Assembly: GCA_018340805.1 (NCBI GenBank)
Contig: JACMZG010001863.1
Span: forward strand, 58,683,965-58,747,964
Direction of reading: 5' to 3'
DNA from: Microvelia longipes
Taxonomy: Eukaryota > Arthropoda > Insecta > Hemiptera > Veliidae
DNA: 64,000 nucleotides
Shown here: positions 23,055 through 32,298 of the stretch, one piece after another
Layout: each line of letters begins with the position of its first letter
Position numbering within the stretch: position 1 is the first letter of the stretch
Position numbers and translations under genes: made by a program
The notes under the pieces: model-generated
Database searches by the model: none
Seen by the model: only the letters and a program-made list of their open reading frames with translations
Told to the model about the DNA's origin: nothing

Positions 23055-23107
23055 TCTTCGTTTTTGTCTTTAGATCAACATCATGAGCGTCATTTTCTAA
23101 TGTAAAC
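23055..23107 (+). repeat. SINE tail module
   Basis: CATGAGCGTCATTTTCTAAT then GTAAACTCGCTAAAAATC is the same terminal module as at 38055-38115, with a few substitutions. Confidence 0.5.
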
Positions 23108-23249
23108 TCGCTAAAAATCATAGAAATATTAAAGCCATTGGTCTACATCAAACTAGTGACATAATCGATGCTTCTTGGACCTAAATTATCAATCTAAAAT
23201 TTTTAAAATAAAATTTAAAGTATATTAGGAATATTAAAGAATGCCTTTA

Positions 23250-23700
23250 TAAATATATCCATAGACTGAGCATGAATTGAGTCCATTATAAATATATCCA
23301 TAGACTGAGCATGAATTGAGTCCATTATAAATATATCCATAGACATTGAGTCCATTATAAATATCCATAGACTGAGCATGAATGAGCATAGAGAGAATTG
23401 AGTCCATTATAATAATATCCATAGACTGAGCATGAATTGAGTCCATTATAATAATATCCATAGACTGAGCATGAATTGAGTCCATTATAAATATATCCAT
23501 AGACTGAGCATGAATTGAGTCCATTATAATAATATCCATAGACTGAGCATGAATTGAGTCCATTATAATAATATCCAGACTGAGCATGAATTGAGTCCAT
23601 TTAATATATCCATAGACTGAGCATGAATTGAGTCCATTATAATAATATCGATAGACTGAGCATGAATTGAGTCCATTATAATAATATCCATAGAGTGAGC
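23250..23700. repeat. 39-bp minisatellite, about 12 units
   Basis: The unit is TCCATAGACTGAGCATGAAT plus TGAGTCCATTATAATAATA, with length variants near 23340 and 23390. As 39 is divisible by 3, two long minus-strand frames (23234-23722, 23355-23600) stay open; they are not genes. Confidence 0.95.
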
Positions 23701-23702
23701 GT

Positions 23703-23980
23703 GAAAAGAAGTCTCTCCACAAAACAAAGCTTTATTGGCAAAGAGCTTTTTACCTAATTAAAAGCCATCATCATTGCAAAACCTAACAAACAAGCAATCA
23801 GAATAAGTAAAACAAGAAATGGGAAAAAGTATGAACAGGATATAAACTAAAGCAATATACAATAAACTTAATAAAGGACCAAATAAATAAACAAAATAAA
23901 AAAGCTACCGTTGATGTGTAAAGAAGAAGAGAAGCGAGTCTATGAAATAAAATTTTGTTTTGTGGAGAGACATTATTCCA
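23703..23980. mobile_element. Penelope-like terminal relics in inverted orientation
   Basis: Left end AGTCTCTCCACAAAACAAAG (about 23709) and right end TTTTGTTTTGTGGAGAGAC (about 23951) are inverted copies. Next to the left copy, the minus strand reads GATGATGGCTTTTAATTAGG then TAAAAAGCTCTTTGC, a decayed form of the hammerhead-like core seen at 28800-28860. Confidence 0.45.
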
Positions 23981-24259
23981 TTATTCATTATTGGTTACTA
24001 ATTATCATAAATATTTACGTTTCAGTATAAAGACTACAACAATTCTAATATTTTGTGTCTGATTTCATATTTATATAATTTCTAATACACCACTATGCTG
24101 TTTGATAAAAAACACTATAATTAAAAACAATAGATACATTGTCAACCTGAATAGTATAAAAAGAATTATGAACTGACTGGTTTCGATTTTACGCTATCGG
24201 CTTTGATGATAGCGTAAAGTCAAAAATATCAGTTTATATATTTTTTTTTCTATTGTGGT

Positions 24260-24571
24260 CATAGAGATATACTAGAGGGGGCATAGCCTATCTAAATACA
24301 TTGAGAGACCTGAAACATCTTTTTGGGGCTCTCAGGGGCTCTGTGTAACCTCATTAAAACCTCCTTTAAGAGTGAGTTAAGGTTATAATAAATAAATTGT
24401 TTTTGGCTTCTCGCAAATTGTGTTTTGATTTGTATTTTTAACTTTCTACTATATAAGTTACTGTAAGTTTTTACTAATTTTTTGATTATATTTTAGCGAA
24501 AGCGGTCAGGTTACTTTTTTGATGTTTCAAAATTCAATCAATAGGTCCCCTCTAGTAATAATATCTCTATG
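24260..24571. mobile_element. hAT-like MITE, 312 bp, perfect 8-bp TSD
   Basis: Ends CATAGAGATAT and ATATCTCTATG are inverted repeats. The 8-bp duplication ATTGTGGT is perfect (24252-24259, 24572-24579). The interior carries GGGGCTCTCAGGGGCTCTGT and is noncoding. Three other copies occur in the window (11335, 27784, 57360). Confidence 0.9.
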
Positions 24572-24719
24572 ATTGTGGTTGACAACAAATCTAATGTTTT
24601 AAATTCTAGTGTTTTTTTATTAAACACCACGGTGAGTCTACCATATAGCACAAAATCTCCGTCAAAACAACTAACAGGTCTCGCCAGAAATCGTAAAAAT
24701 ATGCCTAGCTCAATGATTA

Positions 24720-24800
24720 ACTAATTTAGCGTATGAATCTTTTAATTCTCCTAAAATATTCCATAGTTGGGGAATTCGAACCTCTGACCTCCTGGCGTCG
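24720..24800 (-). mobile_element. tRNA-like SINE 3' part
   Basis: On the minus strand a B-box GGTTCGAATTCC (24772-24783) is followed after roughly 45 bases by a form of the ACGCTAAATT terminal module. The arrangement is the same as at 1655-1720. Confidence 0.5.
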
Positions 24801-25262
24801 TAAAACAGAAACACACCTATCGGTTTCATTGAAGCTTTTTTGACGACTCTATTACAATTCAGTTTACATTTCATTACGAGTAAATACATTTTTCGAATAC
24901 TTTTTGTGAATAAAAGATTAATAATTCAGTGGCCTTCATTAAGCTATAAAATTCTTCAATATAAATAGTTTTTGTGAATGAATCTGTTTTGTATGGGAAA
25001 TGAGAGTGCGTACTCGCTCGCTTGCTTCTTTGCTTTATATACGTGCATATCAAACTAAAACACCGATACAATGAGTAACGTCTTCAAACAAATGTACAAT
25101 TAGGTTTTGCTTTTAATATCATAATTATTTTAGAAATTAATTTTCTTTAAAAATTTTGTATGTGTACCTTACTTATGTACATATATATTTAAAGTAAATC
25201 GTTTACTCTTGTACATAAACAGGTATTGTATTCGTATTATAGTTATGTAATGAGTATTTTAT
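24801..25262. other. no gene recognised
   Basis: AT-rich DNA. The 65-residue minus frame 24874-25071 has no recognisable feature. Confidence 0.4.
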
Positions 25263-25330
25263 CAGTGGCGTAGCTAGTAAGCCCCTGACAGTGATCGATG
25301 GCGAAGAAATTGAAATCGCATTTTTTTAAT
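25263..25330 (+). repeat. possible transposon end, CAGTGGCGTAGCTAG
   Basis: The 15-mer CAGTGGCGTAGCTAG is the kind of terminus found on widespread hAT-type and other DNA-transposon MITEs. A related CAGGGGCGTAGCCGG occurs at about 43609. No matching inverted end was located. Confidence 0.3.
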
Positions 25331-25477
25331 AAGAAAATTTCAAATGTGTTTATTAATACTTTACATCCGTATTTGTGTGATGTTTCTAATTTTTTTACCT
25401 TATTAGACTTTTTATCTTTTCATCATTTATACCCTAGGTAATTGAGAAAAGTAATGTGATAACATTTCTCTCTTTAT

Positions 25478-25528
25478 AATATATATTTATATATATATAT
25501 ATATAATATATATTATATATTATATATA

Positions 25529-25565
<37 letters not shown>

Positions 25566-25654
25566 ATATATATATATATAATATAATATATATATATATA
25601 ATATAATATATATATATATATAATATATATATATATATAATATAATATATATAA

Positions 25655-25732
<78 letters not shown>

Positions 25733-25746
25733 TATATATATATAAT

Positions 25747-25809
<63 letters not shown>

Positions 25810-25836
25810 TATATATTATATATATATATATATTGT
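25478..25836. repeat. compound (AT)n tract
   Basis: About 355 bases of TA dinucleotide with frequent AATA and TTA breaks, then (TG)n and GTATGTATGTATG to about 25875. Confidence 0.97.
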
Positions 25837-25875
25837 GTGTGTGTGTGTGAGTGTGTGTTTGTATGTATGTATGTT

Positions 25876-26874
25876 TACATGAAATTTTAATAAAGCTCGT
25901 GAAAAGCTATGTTACCAAATTACGCTCACTTATGTTCAAAACATGAATATATATCATTTGTATTCTGTATTTATTGCTAGAAAATATTACGAGCCTCGCA
26001 GACCTGACTCTAAATTTTTAGTAATTTTAATAATAAATAATATATTTTTCATAAATAAAAAACATTAATAATTAAATTTGTCTAATAAATTATTAAAAAT
26101 TGTCTTGTTTCAGGTATGTTGACAATATAGCGAATAATGCAGTTGCTTAAATTGGTGTAATGCATACATAATGGTCCATTGAAATGTTGCATGTAAGTTA
26201 ACATTTTTCCTGTATTTTTACTTTGTCTAATTTATATCGCAGGTATTTATAAAAAGTATTTTGTTTACAAATATCCGAAACCGGGATGTCACCGGAATTA
26301 TCCGTTTTAGGTGTTTTTAATTTTTATATGTCGTCATTAACTGGAAATAATTCTCACCAAGTTTTATATCGAAAATTTGTATTTTATTATTTTGGACCTA
26401 TTCCTCCTCAAATCCATTAATAATCTAAAGTAAGATTTATAGGGTTAAACGCAATACTTTTTTCTCTATGATAGTAAAATTTATATTCTATTGAAGTAAT
26501 ATTGGTTTAAAATTTAAATTATTTAAGAAAATGATTTTTATTTTGTATTATTTTTTTTATTTATTTCTTTAAATACCCTTTTTAAAGCCCAACGGGCTGT
26601 GTAAGTTAACATAACAAATTAAAGTATAAAAACAGTAAAAAATAAATTACAGTCTAGACTGTAAAGTTTACGGTGGAGTTTGGAATCAAATGAAGTTACA
26701 AACACGAGTAATAATAATATTTACATTTTACTGCCGGGTAGAGAAAGGTTACCGTGACTAAATCTAAAATTACTTTTCTGTGAGACTAATCATTCAATTT
26801 TATATCATTTAAAGCCACACGCGCTGCGCGTTTTCAATTGTGATGCTTTTATGAACACAATGCTTCCGTAGTTT
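25876..26874. other. no gene; possible LINE tail
   Basis: AT-rich DNA. The part at 26560-26600, TTTATTTATTTCTTTAAATA then CCC and AAGCCCAACGGGCTGTGTAA, looks like a reversed LINE or SINE 3' end with the hairpin AGCCCAACGGGCT. A palindromic CGCGCTGCGCG lies at about 26820. Confidence 0.35.
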
Positions 26875-26882
26875 GATCTTAG

Positions 26883-27649
26883 CTTAGAATAATACTTTAT
26901 ATAGAAGGAGCACTACTGATAACACGAAAGCCGGTTCACTGGTGCAACTAAGTAATGCTGCCACCCTAACAATATACAATTTTCTAAAAAAAAAAAGTTG
27001 CCAATACTTCCGGTTGCTGAATTATTATGTTCTATTATTAATTAATGATTGATTATTCATAAAATACTAATATAAATATCGGTGCATTACAATATTTAAA
27101 GCATTTTAAATTGTAGTTTAACGTACTTATTAAAATTATATATAATAAGTAGTCCTCGTCAACTAAATGTAGATTCTTGTATTCCGCCACCCTTTTGCCA
27201 TCTAAGACCAGTTTTATTAAATACTCAGCAGGTGTTTTAAGTTATTATATTTGTTCTTTACGATCTTTCTTCATTAATAGATATTTATGACAAATATTTA
27301 AAATAATGTTTTCTTGTCAGGTTGGCAGCATTACTTAGTTGCACCAGTCAACCGGCTTTCGTGTTATCAGTGGAATTACATTGTGTTTACGGCCCTGTGC
27401 TCCTTCTATATATAGTATTATTCTAAGCTTAGGCCGCTTGGCCGCAACGCTTCGCGGCCAGTATTTGTTGTCCTATATCAATTTGTCATATCAAATTGAT
27501 ATCTGTTAACAGACAAAAAATGCATTAACAATTTAAGGTAATTTAAATACAAAAAATAAGAAATTGGCATGGACTCCGAAGTCAGCAAAAAAAACATCAC
27601 ACTCCGAAGTCAGCTCTATATATAGTTCTATATATAGTATTATTCTAAG
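26883..27649. mobile_element. composite TIR element, 767 bp, 8-bp TSD
   Basis: The outer ends CTTAGAATAATAC and GTATTATTCTAAG are flanked by a perfect 8-bp duplication GATCTTAG (26875-26882, 27650-27657). A second right end (CTCCTTCTATATATAG then TATTATTCTAAG) lies inside at about 27409-27428, so the first 546 bp look like a standard copy (compare 16127) carried with an extra 221 bp. The extra part contains a GCCGCTTGGCCGC hairpin motif and duplicated CTCCGAAGTCAGC. Noncoding; an 8-bp duplication suggests hAT-type transposition. Confidence 0.8.
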
Positions 27650-27783
27650 GATCTTAGGCACATTAGTTTTTTTAAGAATGGTGTATTTGCATATTTTTGA
27701 TTACTTCACATTACAGTATTAAATATATAATAACACAGAGAATTATATTCAATATTCAAATATGTCGTGTTGGTATGAAACCC

Positions 27784-28065
27784 CATAGAGATATATACTA
27801 GAGGGAGAATAACCTATTTCATTGCATTGAGAGGCCAGAAACACCTTTTTGGGGGCTCTCAGGGGCTCTGTGTAACCATTGAAACCTCCTTCAAGAGTGA
27901 GTTAAGGTTATAATAAATCAATTGTTTTTGGCTTCTCGCACATTGTTTGTGTTTGTGTTTATAAGCGACGTGGTCAAGCTACTTTTTCGATGTTTCAAAA
28001 TTTTGATGTTTCAAAATTTCGATGTTCAAAACCCATTGGGTCTCTCTAGTAATAATATATCTATG
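27784..28065. mobile_element. hAT-like MITE, third copy
   Basis: Ends CATAGAGATATATACTAGAG and CTCTAGTAATAATATATCTATG-type mirror; the interior matches 24260-24571 with small deletions and a local duplication of TTCGATGTTT-like words near 27990-28025. The flanking 8 bp do not match, so the duplication has decayed or the boundary differs. Confidence 0.8.
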
Positions 28066-28273
28066 AGAAAAATGACTTAGAGTACTTGTTGTATACTAAA
28101 GTCATAAGAGCAACGTATTTAAAACTAAAATATTAATTAGTAGTAATTAGAAACAAAGCCATAAAACGATTAAACTAATACAAGAAAAAAACCAAGTACA
28201 GGCACCAAATACACAGAAACAGATCAGTAAGTGTAGAAATGGAGAAATGTATTTTTTGATCTTATGACTTTTC

Positions 28274-28464
28274 GGAATGTGCGAGAGAGTGGGAAGAAAA
28301 CATAATTATTGTGATTGAGTCTTTCAACGATATTGGTAATGGTTTTAGGTAGAAGTATGACTACTACCTAAGAGAAGTATGACTTCTACCTAAAACCATT
28401 ACCAATATCGTTGAAAGACTCAATCACAATAATTATGTTTTCTCCCCACTCTCTCGCACATTCC
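28274..28464. repeat. near-perfect long hairpin, arms about 85 bp
   Basis: Left arm from GGAATGTGCGAGAGAGTGGG and right arm ending CCACTCTCTCGCACATTCC are almost identical inverted repeats. They surround a spacer of about 20 bases that itself contains ACTACCTAAGAGAAGTATGA. Only one or two differences are visible, for example GGGAAG against GGGGAG. No terminal duplication or family copies were found in the window. Confidence 0.85.
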
Positions 28465-28769
28465 GCATTCCCTCTCTCTACTTATTAAATAATACTTTAA
28501 ATGCTTATTTCCACTAATTATAACTGAATGCATTATTCTTTGATAAAGCTTAGTCTATTTTTAATTAAATTTAATTATTTTATTTAAAAAAAAATTAAAA
28601 AAGAGTAATAACTACAAATACTCAATTTCTTTCTTCCCTTGGAATAAATGTCTCATTCCTTTGTTTCGTCCTGGAAAGAATGATGGCAGAAGTTTCGCTA
28701 CAAGTCAATGAGATAGACGATTGTACATGACAAAGAAGAACTAAGGTGAGCGATAATGGAGTTCATCTT

Positions 28770-28885
28770 AATAAAAGAGGAAGAAGTCTCTCCACAAAAA
28801 TATATTTCTTTATAGCAAAGCGCTTTCAACCTAACAAGAGGCCATCATCAGTGCTAGCCTAACAAAAAAGATAACAAAAATAAAT
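28770..28885 (-). mobile_element. Penelope-like relic with hammerhead-like core
   Basis: Minus strand: CTGATGA, one extra T, stem GGCCT with AGGTT closed by TTGT-type loop, then GAAAGCG (about 28826-28852), followed by GTGGAGAGAC near 28776. The layout parallels the cores at 2876-2912 and 51203-51232. Confidence 0.45.
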
Positions 28886-30120
28886 CAGATAAATAAGAGA
28901 AAGCTAATAAAAAATAAAATAAATAAACAATCAAGTAAACCAATATTATACACCAAATAATTATATTGTACCAATATTATTATTGTACATGACGTTGCAC
29001 GCGGAAACGCAATTAATGATTGTTGCTGTCTCGCCACGAGGGGATGAAATACAAATTGCTGATGGCTCTTCTTGGTATAAAATTGCTTAATAGGATGCAA
29101 TCCTATAAGAAATAGAATTTTATTGGTGTTATAACGATTTTTGTCTTATATTGCGCAAGCGTAGGTGAAACATGGAGTATTCCCTGTAATTTCCTAGATT
29201 ACACCGGTGAATTCTAGAAGTTGAGCTCTACTGTGCAGACGCCAGATGTGTTTCAATAATACCCAACATATTTGGTAGTTTATAGATATCACCGGAGTAT
29301 TTTGATTTTAAATGTGTATTTTGGTTTTACCCAGCCGAAGGTCGGGACTACCTGAAAACACGGATGCATTCTAGAAGTCACCTAATATTGGGATTTTTTG
29401 GATTAAGATGTATTATTATTATTATTAACTTGGTATAAATTTACTTGACTATATGTTTGACCGAGTTTCTTGCCTCCGAATGTCATCTAAATGAATGTTT
29501 CCTTTCCACAATCATCTCCATGACATGGAAGAAGCATTGCGAACCATAAATATACGACGCCTTTAAGCAACGGCGATAACATCTCAATGTGTGGTCCATA
29601 TAGAGCAACATAATTAAATCTCCGCTAAGCTTCATGAAATTGCAATTTTTATTTTAAAAGAATTATCCTTATCTTAAAATATATGGCAGATCTAAAGGTG
29701 GCTACGGCCCGAGGCACCACTTTATACAGCATCTATGGTCTTTATATAAAACTTTAGAATTTACTTATTATAGACTTCATAGACGACCTTTATTTGTACA
29801 TAGTTAAAAATAAAACGTATAGATATTTTCGCATCTATATTTACTATATCTTATGCAGTTTAATATATACCATTATATTTTACCTATGTATAAAAGATAG
29901 TATCATATTTGCATCAGTACCTATTTAAAATGAGCTTTCTTTTATACTTTTAAATCGTGCGTGCATTTTAAAAGGCACGATTAAAATTAAAATATAAAAA
30001 TGTATTCTAAAAAGCTATTGTAAATGGAAGAGGGAACTTTTGAACATTTGGAAATTTAAAACAAATTGTATTTAATAATCAAGAATATACTTCTATGGAT
30101 TAACATTTGAAGTAATGACA
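28886..30120. other. no gene recognised
   Basis: AT-rich DNA. ATTCTAGAAGT recurs at 29212 and 29370, and an (ATT)n run lies near 29412. No frame or family repeat is supported. Confidence 0.4.
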
Positions 30121-30124
30121 TTGT

Positions 30125-30268
30125 TGATGTTACAACACCCCTGTCCAGCTTAATAGAGAGAAATTTTGACTAATTCGTAGTTGATTATTTTGTCGTCGAT
30201 GTAGGTGCGCATCAGTCAATATGACTTTCAGAACGCAGTTCGATCAAATTATGACGTCACTTAAAGTT
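30125..30268 (-). repeat. dispersed repeat, partner at 57765-57880
   Basis: The reverse strand reads AAGTGACGTCATAATTTGAT, then a CGTTCTGAAAGTCATAT-like part and ACGACAAAATAATCAAC. It aligns along its whole length with the plus strand at 57765-57880. The element type is unknown. Confidence 0.65.
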
Positions 30269-30674
30269 GGTATGTTTAAGAAGAAAAGAGTCAAAACAAT
30301 TTAACGCCTTTACATTTTATTTATGTCCGTGCGTTTCCCTTTGTAATAAGTTTCTGTATTTTATTTAATGTTTCTAGGCGGCTTGTTAACTGTAAATTTA
30401 AAAATCTAGTTTTAAATTAATAAATAACTAACATAATTTCTTTATAATTGTCAAGTATGATACATTTTGTATAACTTGTATGATAATCCTTTTACTTTAT
30501 GTATTAATATTTTGATTGTCCTTCAAATACTTTCATTTCATTACCCTATGATACTTTAATATGATTATTTATCTATAAGACTGATGTTGAGTTTCACTTA
30601 ATCATACTTATTTACGTTCCTAATTACAAGGAAAATAATTTTGGCATAATTGACTACATTAATTGTAATAGTAT

Positions 30675-30846
30675 AGACCAAGAGCCCAGGGATGTTTTGT
30701 TAATAAAAAGTGTAATGGCTGAAACCGGTCTCAATTTTTCGTAAATACCTTCCTGAACAAGGATCTGCAATTCTGCCGACTCGTATCGGATGGGTGTCCC
30801 AGGCAGAACGCACTTTAGGGGTCAAATTTACCAGCCAAGTTAATAA
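30675..30846 (+). mobile_element. long-TIR element, left half only
   Basis: Starts at TA|GACCAAGAGCCCAGG and runs through AAGTGTAATGGCTGAAACCG and TCTGCCGACTCGTATCGG, as in the copies at 38118 and 54039. It ends abruptly where the GC-rich hairpin chain starts, so its right half was lost or replaced. Confidence 0.75.
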
Positions 30847-30849
30847 AAA

Positions 30850-30968
30850 CGGGCCTTCGGCCCGTAGCCGCTACGCGGCCTCGGCGCTTCGCGCCTCGTC
30901 CGCTCCGCGGCGTCGGCCCACCGGGCCGCTTCGCGGCCCGGGGGCCTCCTAGTGACCGCTTCGCGGCC
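30850..30968. repeat. GC-rich chain of seven mini-hairpins
   Basis: Consecutive short palindromes, each with a 3-base loop: CGGGCC-TTC-GGCCCG (30850), GCCGC-TAC-GCGGC (30867), GGCGC-TTC-GCGCC (30883), CCGC-TCC-GCGG (30900), CGGCCC-ACC-GGGCCG (30914), CGGGCCGC-TTC-GCGGCCCG (30922), and CCGC-TTC-GCGG (30956). The last base of each loop is C. The fifth and sixth share bases and are mutually exclusive. The patch is very GC-rich in otherwise AT-rich DNA. Confidence 0.9.
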
Positions 30969-31090
30969 ACATTGTTGTTGTTTTGTATTAATGTATGGTT
31001 TCACTATCGTTTCTTGTTACATGGCATTTTGCCACGTATTTAGCGAATTTTCACAGCTTCGTTTCACAGGCCCGCTTCGGGCCTGAGAGG
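30969..31090. mobile_element. flank of the hairpin chain, dispersed family
   Basis: ACATGGCATTTTGCCAC (about 31019) recurs as ATGTGGCATTCTGCCAC at about 62102, and both follow a GCGGCCACAT word. A further 8-bp-stem hairpin CAGGCCCG-CTT-CGGGCCTG lies at 31067-31085, next to a TTTAGCGAATTTTC module (31040). Confidence 0.55.
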
Positions 31091-31357
31091 CTTTCTCACA
31101 AATTTGATTTTGTGAGGAAAAACCACACGTTGCAACTGTTAAAGTAACCTTGTATAAAGGGTATGAAAAGATTATAGTTTCATCAGCTTTAGTTATCGTC
31201 CACTATACAAAAGGGTATATAACTCTAACTTACGTTTATGATTGTTTATAGAATTTAAAGAAAATGTCAAATTTTGTTTTGTAAATAAATTGTTTATTTG
31301 AGTAAAATCTTAAGATTGAAAAAAATATATTCATGATTATTCAAAATAAAAATACCG

Positions 31358-31830
31358 TTTGCGTCACTTAGGATTGTCCGATTGAGCTGAAACTGGTCGC
31401 ATTCGTTTTAGAATAACTTCGACCATATAAAGACTACTTCGATGTTCTTCCTCTTTACGGGTCTGCTTAGCTCGGCGTGGTTCAGTGGAAGCCATTTTTG
31501 CCCTGTCTCTCTGGGACAGTAGACTTACCAGGATGGAGCAAGAGGTAGAGGTCTTTCCTTTTATACTATATCCCCACCCTCTAACACTACTGAACCCAAC
31601 AGATATCGTACGAGTCTTTGACCTAGATGTATACATATATACAAGATTATATATATATGTATACCGATTGCGCCATTTGTGATGGTTCGATTGAGCTGAA
31701 ATTGGTTTTAATCGATTCAGCTAGCCGTCTACCTAAATACTAGATACCTTGTTTTAAAGCCATTTTAAGTTTCAAAAAAATTTTTTTTTCATGACGTCAT
31801 AACTTTGGTTGATGACGTCATAATGTTTTT
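31358..31830. repeat. direct repeat pair of a dispersed element
   Basis: GATTGAGCTGAAACTGGT (about 31381) recurs as GATTGAGCTGAAATTGGT at about 31690, each preceded by related GCG-CA-TT words. The part to 31830 has two CATGACGTCATA-like CRE words. Similar words (GGGTTAATGACGTCA) occur at 38946 and 62326. Confidence 0.55.
31364..31495 (-). CDS. unsupported small ORF with promoter-like upstream
   Basis: Minus ATG at 31495 in a good context (GCAAAAATGG) opens 43 codons, basic and beginning MASTEPRRAKQTRKEEEHR. Upstream on the same strand are a TATAAAAGG box (31557-31565) and a CTG|GTAAGT donor-like site (31522-31530). The 3' end overlaps a segment (about 31358-31400) repeated at 31668-31710, which suggests the whole belongs to a dispersed element. 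I do not recognise the protein. The longer 90-codon frame starting at 31636 would begin upstream of the TATA box and is less likely. Confidence 0.2.
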   Translation of the reverse strand: MASTEPRRAKQTRKEEEHRSSLYMVEVILKRMRPVSAQSDNPK

Positions 31831-31942
31831 ATAAACAATAGGCCTCGTAACCTCCACAACATCTCGCGATTTGCAAAGTTTCGTTTCAATTTGAGAACGC
31901 CTTCGAGAGTTATCGTTCGCCATACGAAAGGGTAGAAACTCT

Positions 31943-32080
<138 letters not shown>

Positions 32081-32298
32081 AGATAAATTATAGTATTTAA
32101 GAATTAAAGTTTTTAAAAAAACAATATATTTCGTTAACATAAAATTATAAGATACAATAAACAATTTTACTTCAAATCAATCGAAGGAGCCGCGCGTATA
32201 ACATAGACTGATGCGGGCGGTGTCTCCCTGTCTTTTATACCTGTCCTAATTGCTAGTGTCAGCAAATTGATTAGTAATTAAGTTTTTACAACTTAACT
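32081..32298 (-). repeat. 3' LTR of the errantivirus
   Basis: In element orientation it begins AGTTAAGTTGTAAAAAC at 32298. It matches 37739-37955 with no base substitution seen and five single-base indels, mostly in A, T or G runs. It contains the end of the env frame (stop at about 32246). Confidence 0.93.

Noticed and set aside
23234..23722. 162-residue repeated protein on the minus strand
   Set aside because: 39-bp minisatellite whose unit is a multiple of three; no start context or domain.
30850..30968. Bacterial contamination explaining the GC-rich patch
   Set aside because: It is embedded in insect repeat DNA and its words and flank recur at two other places in the window.
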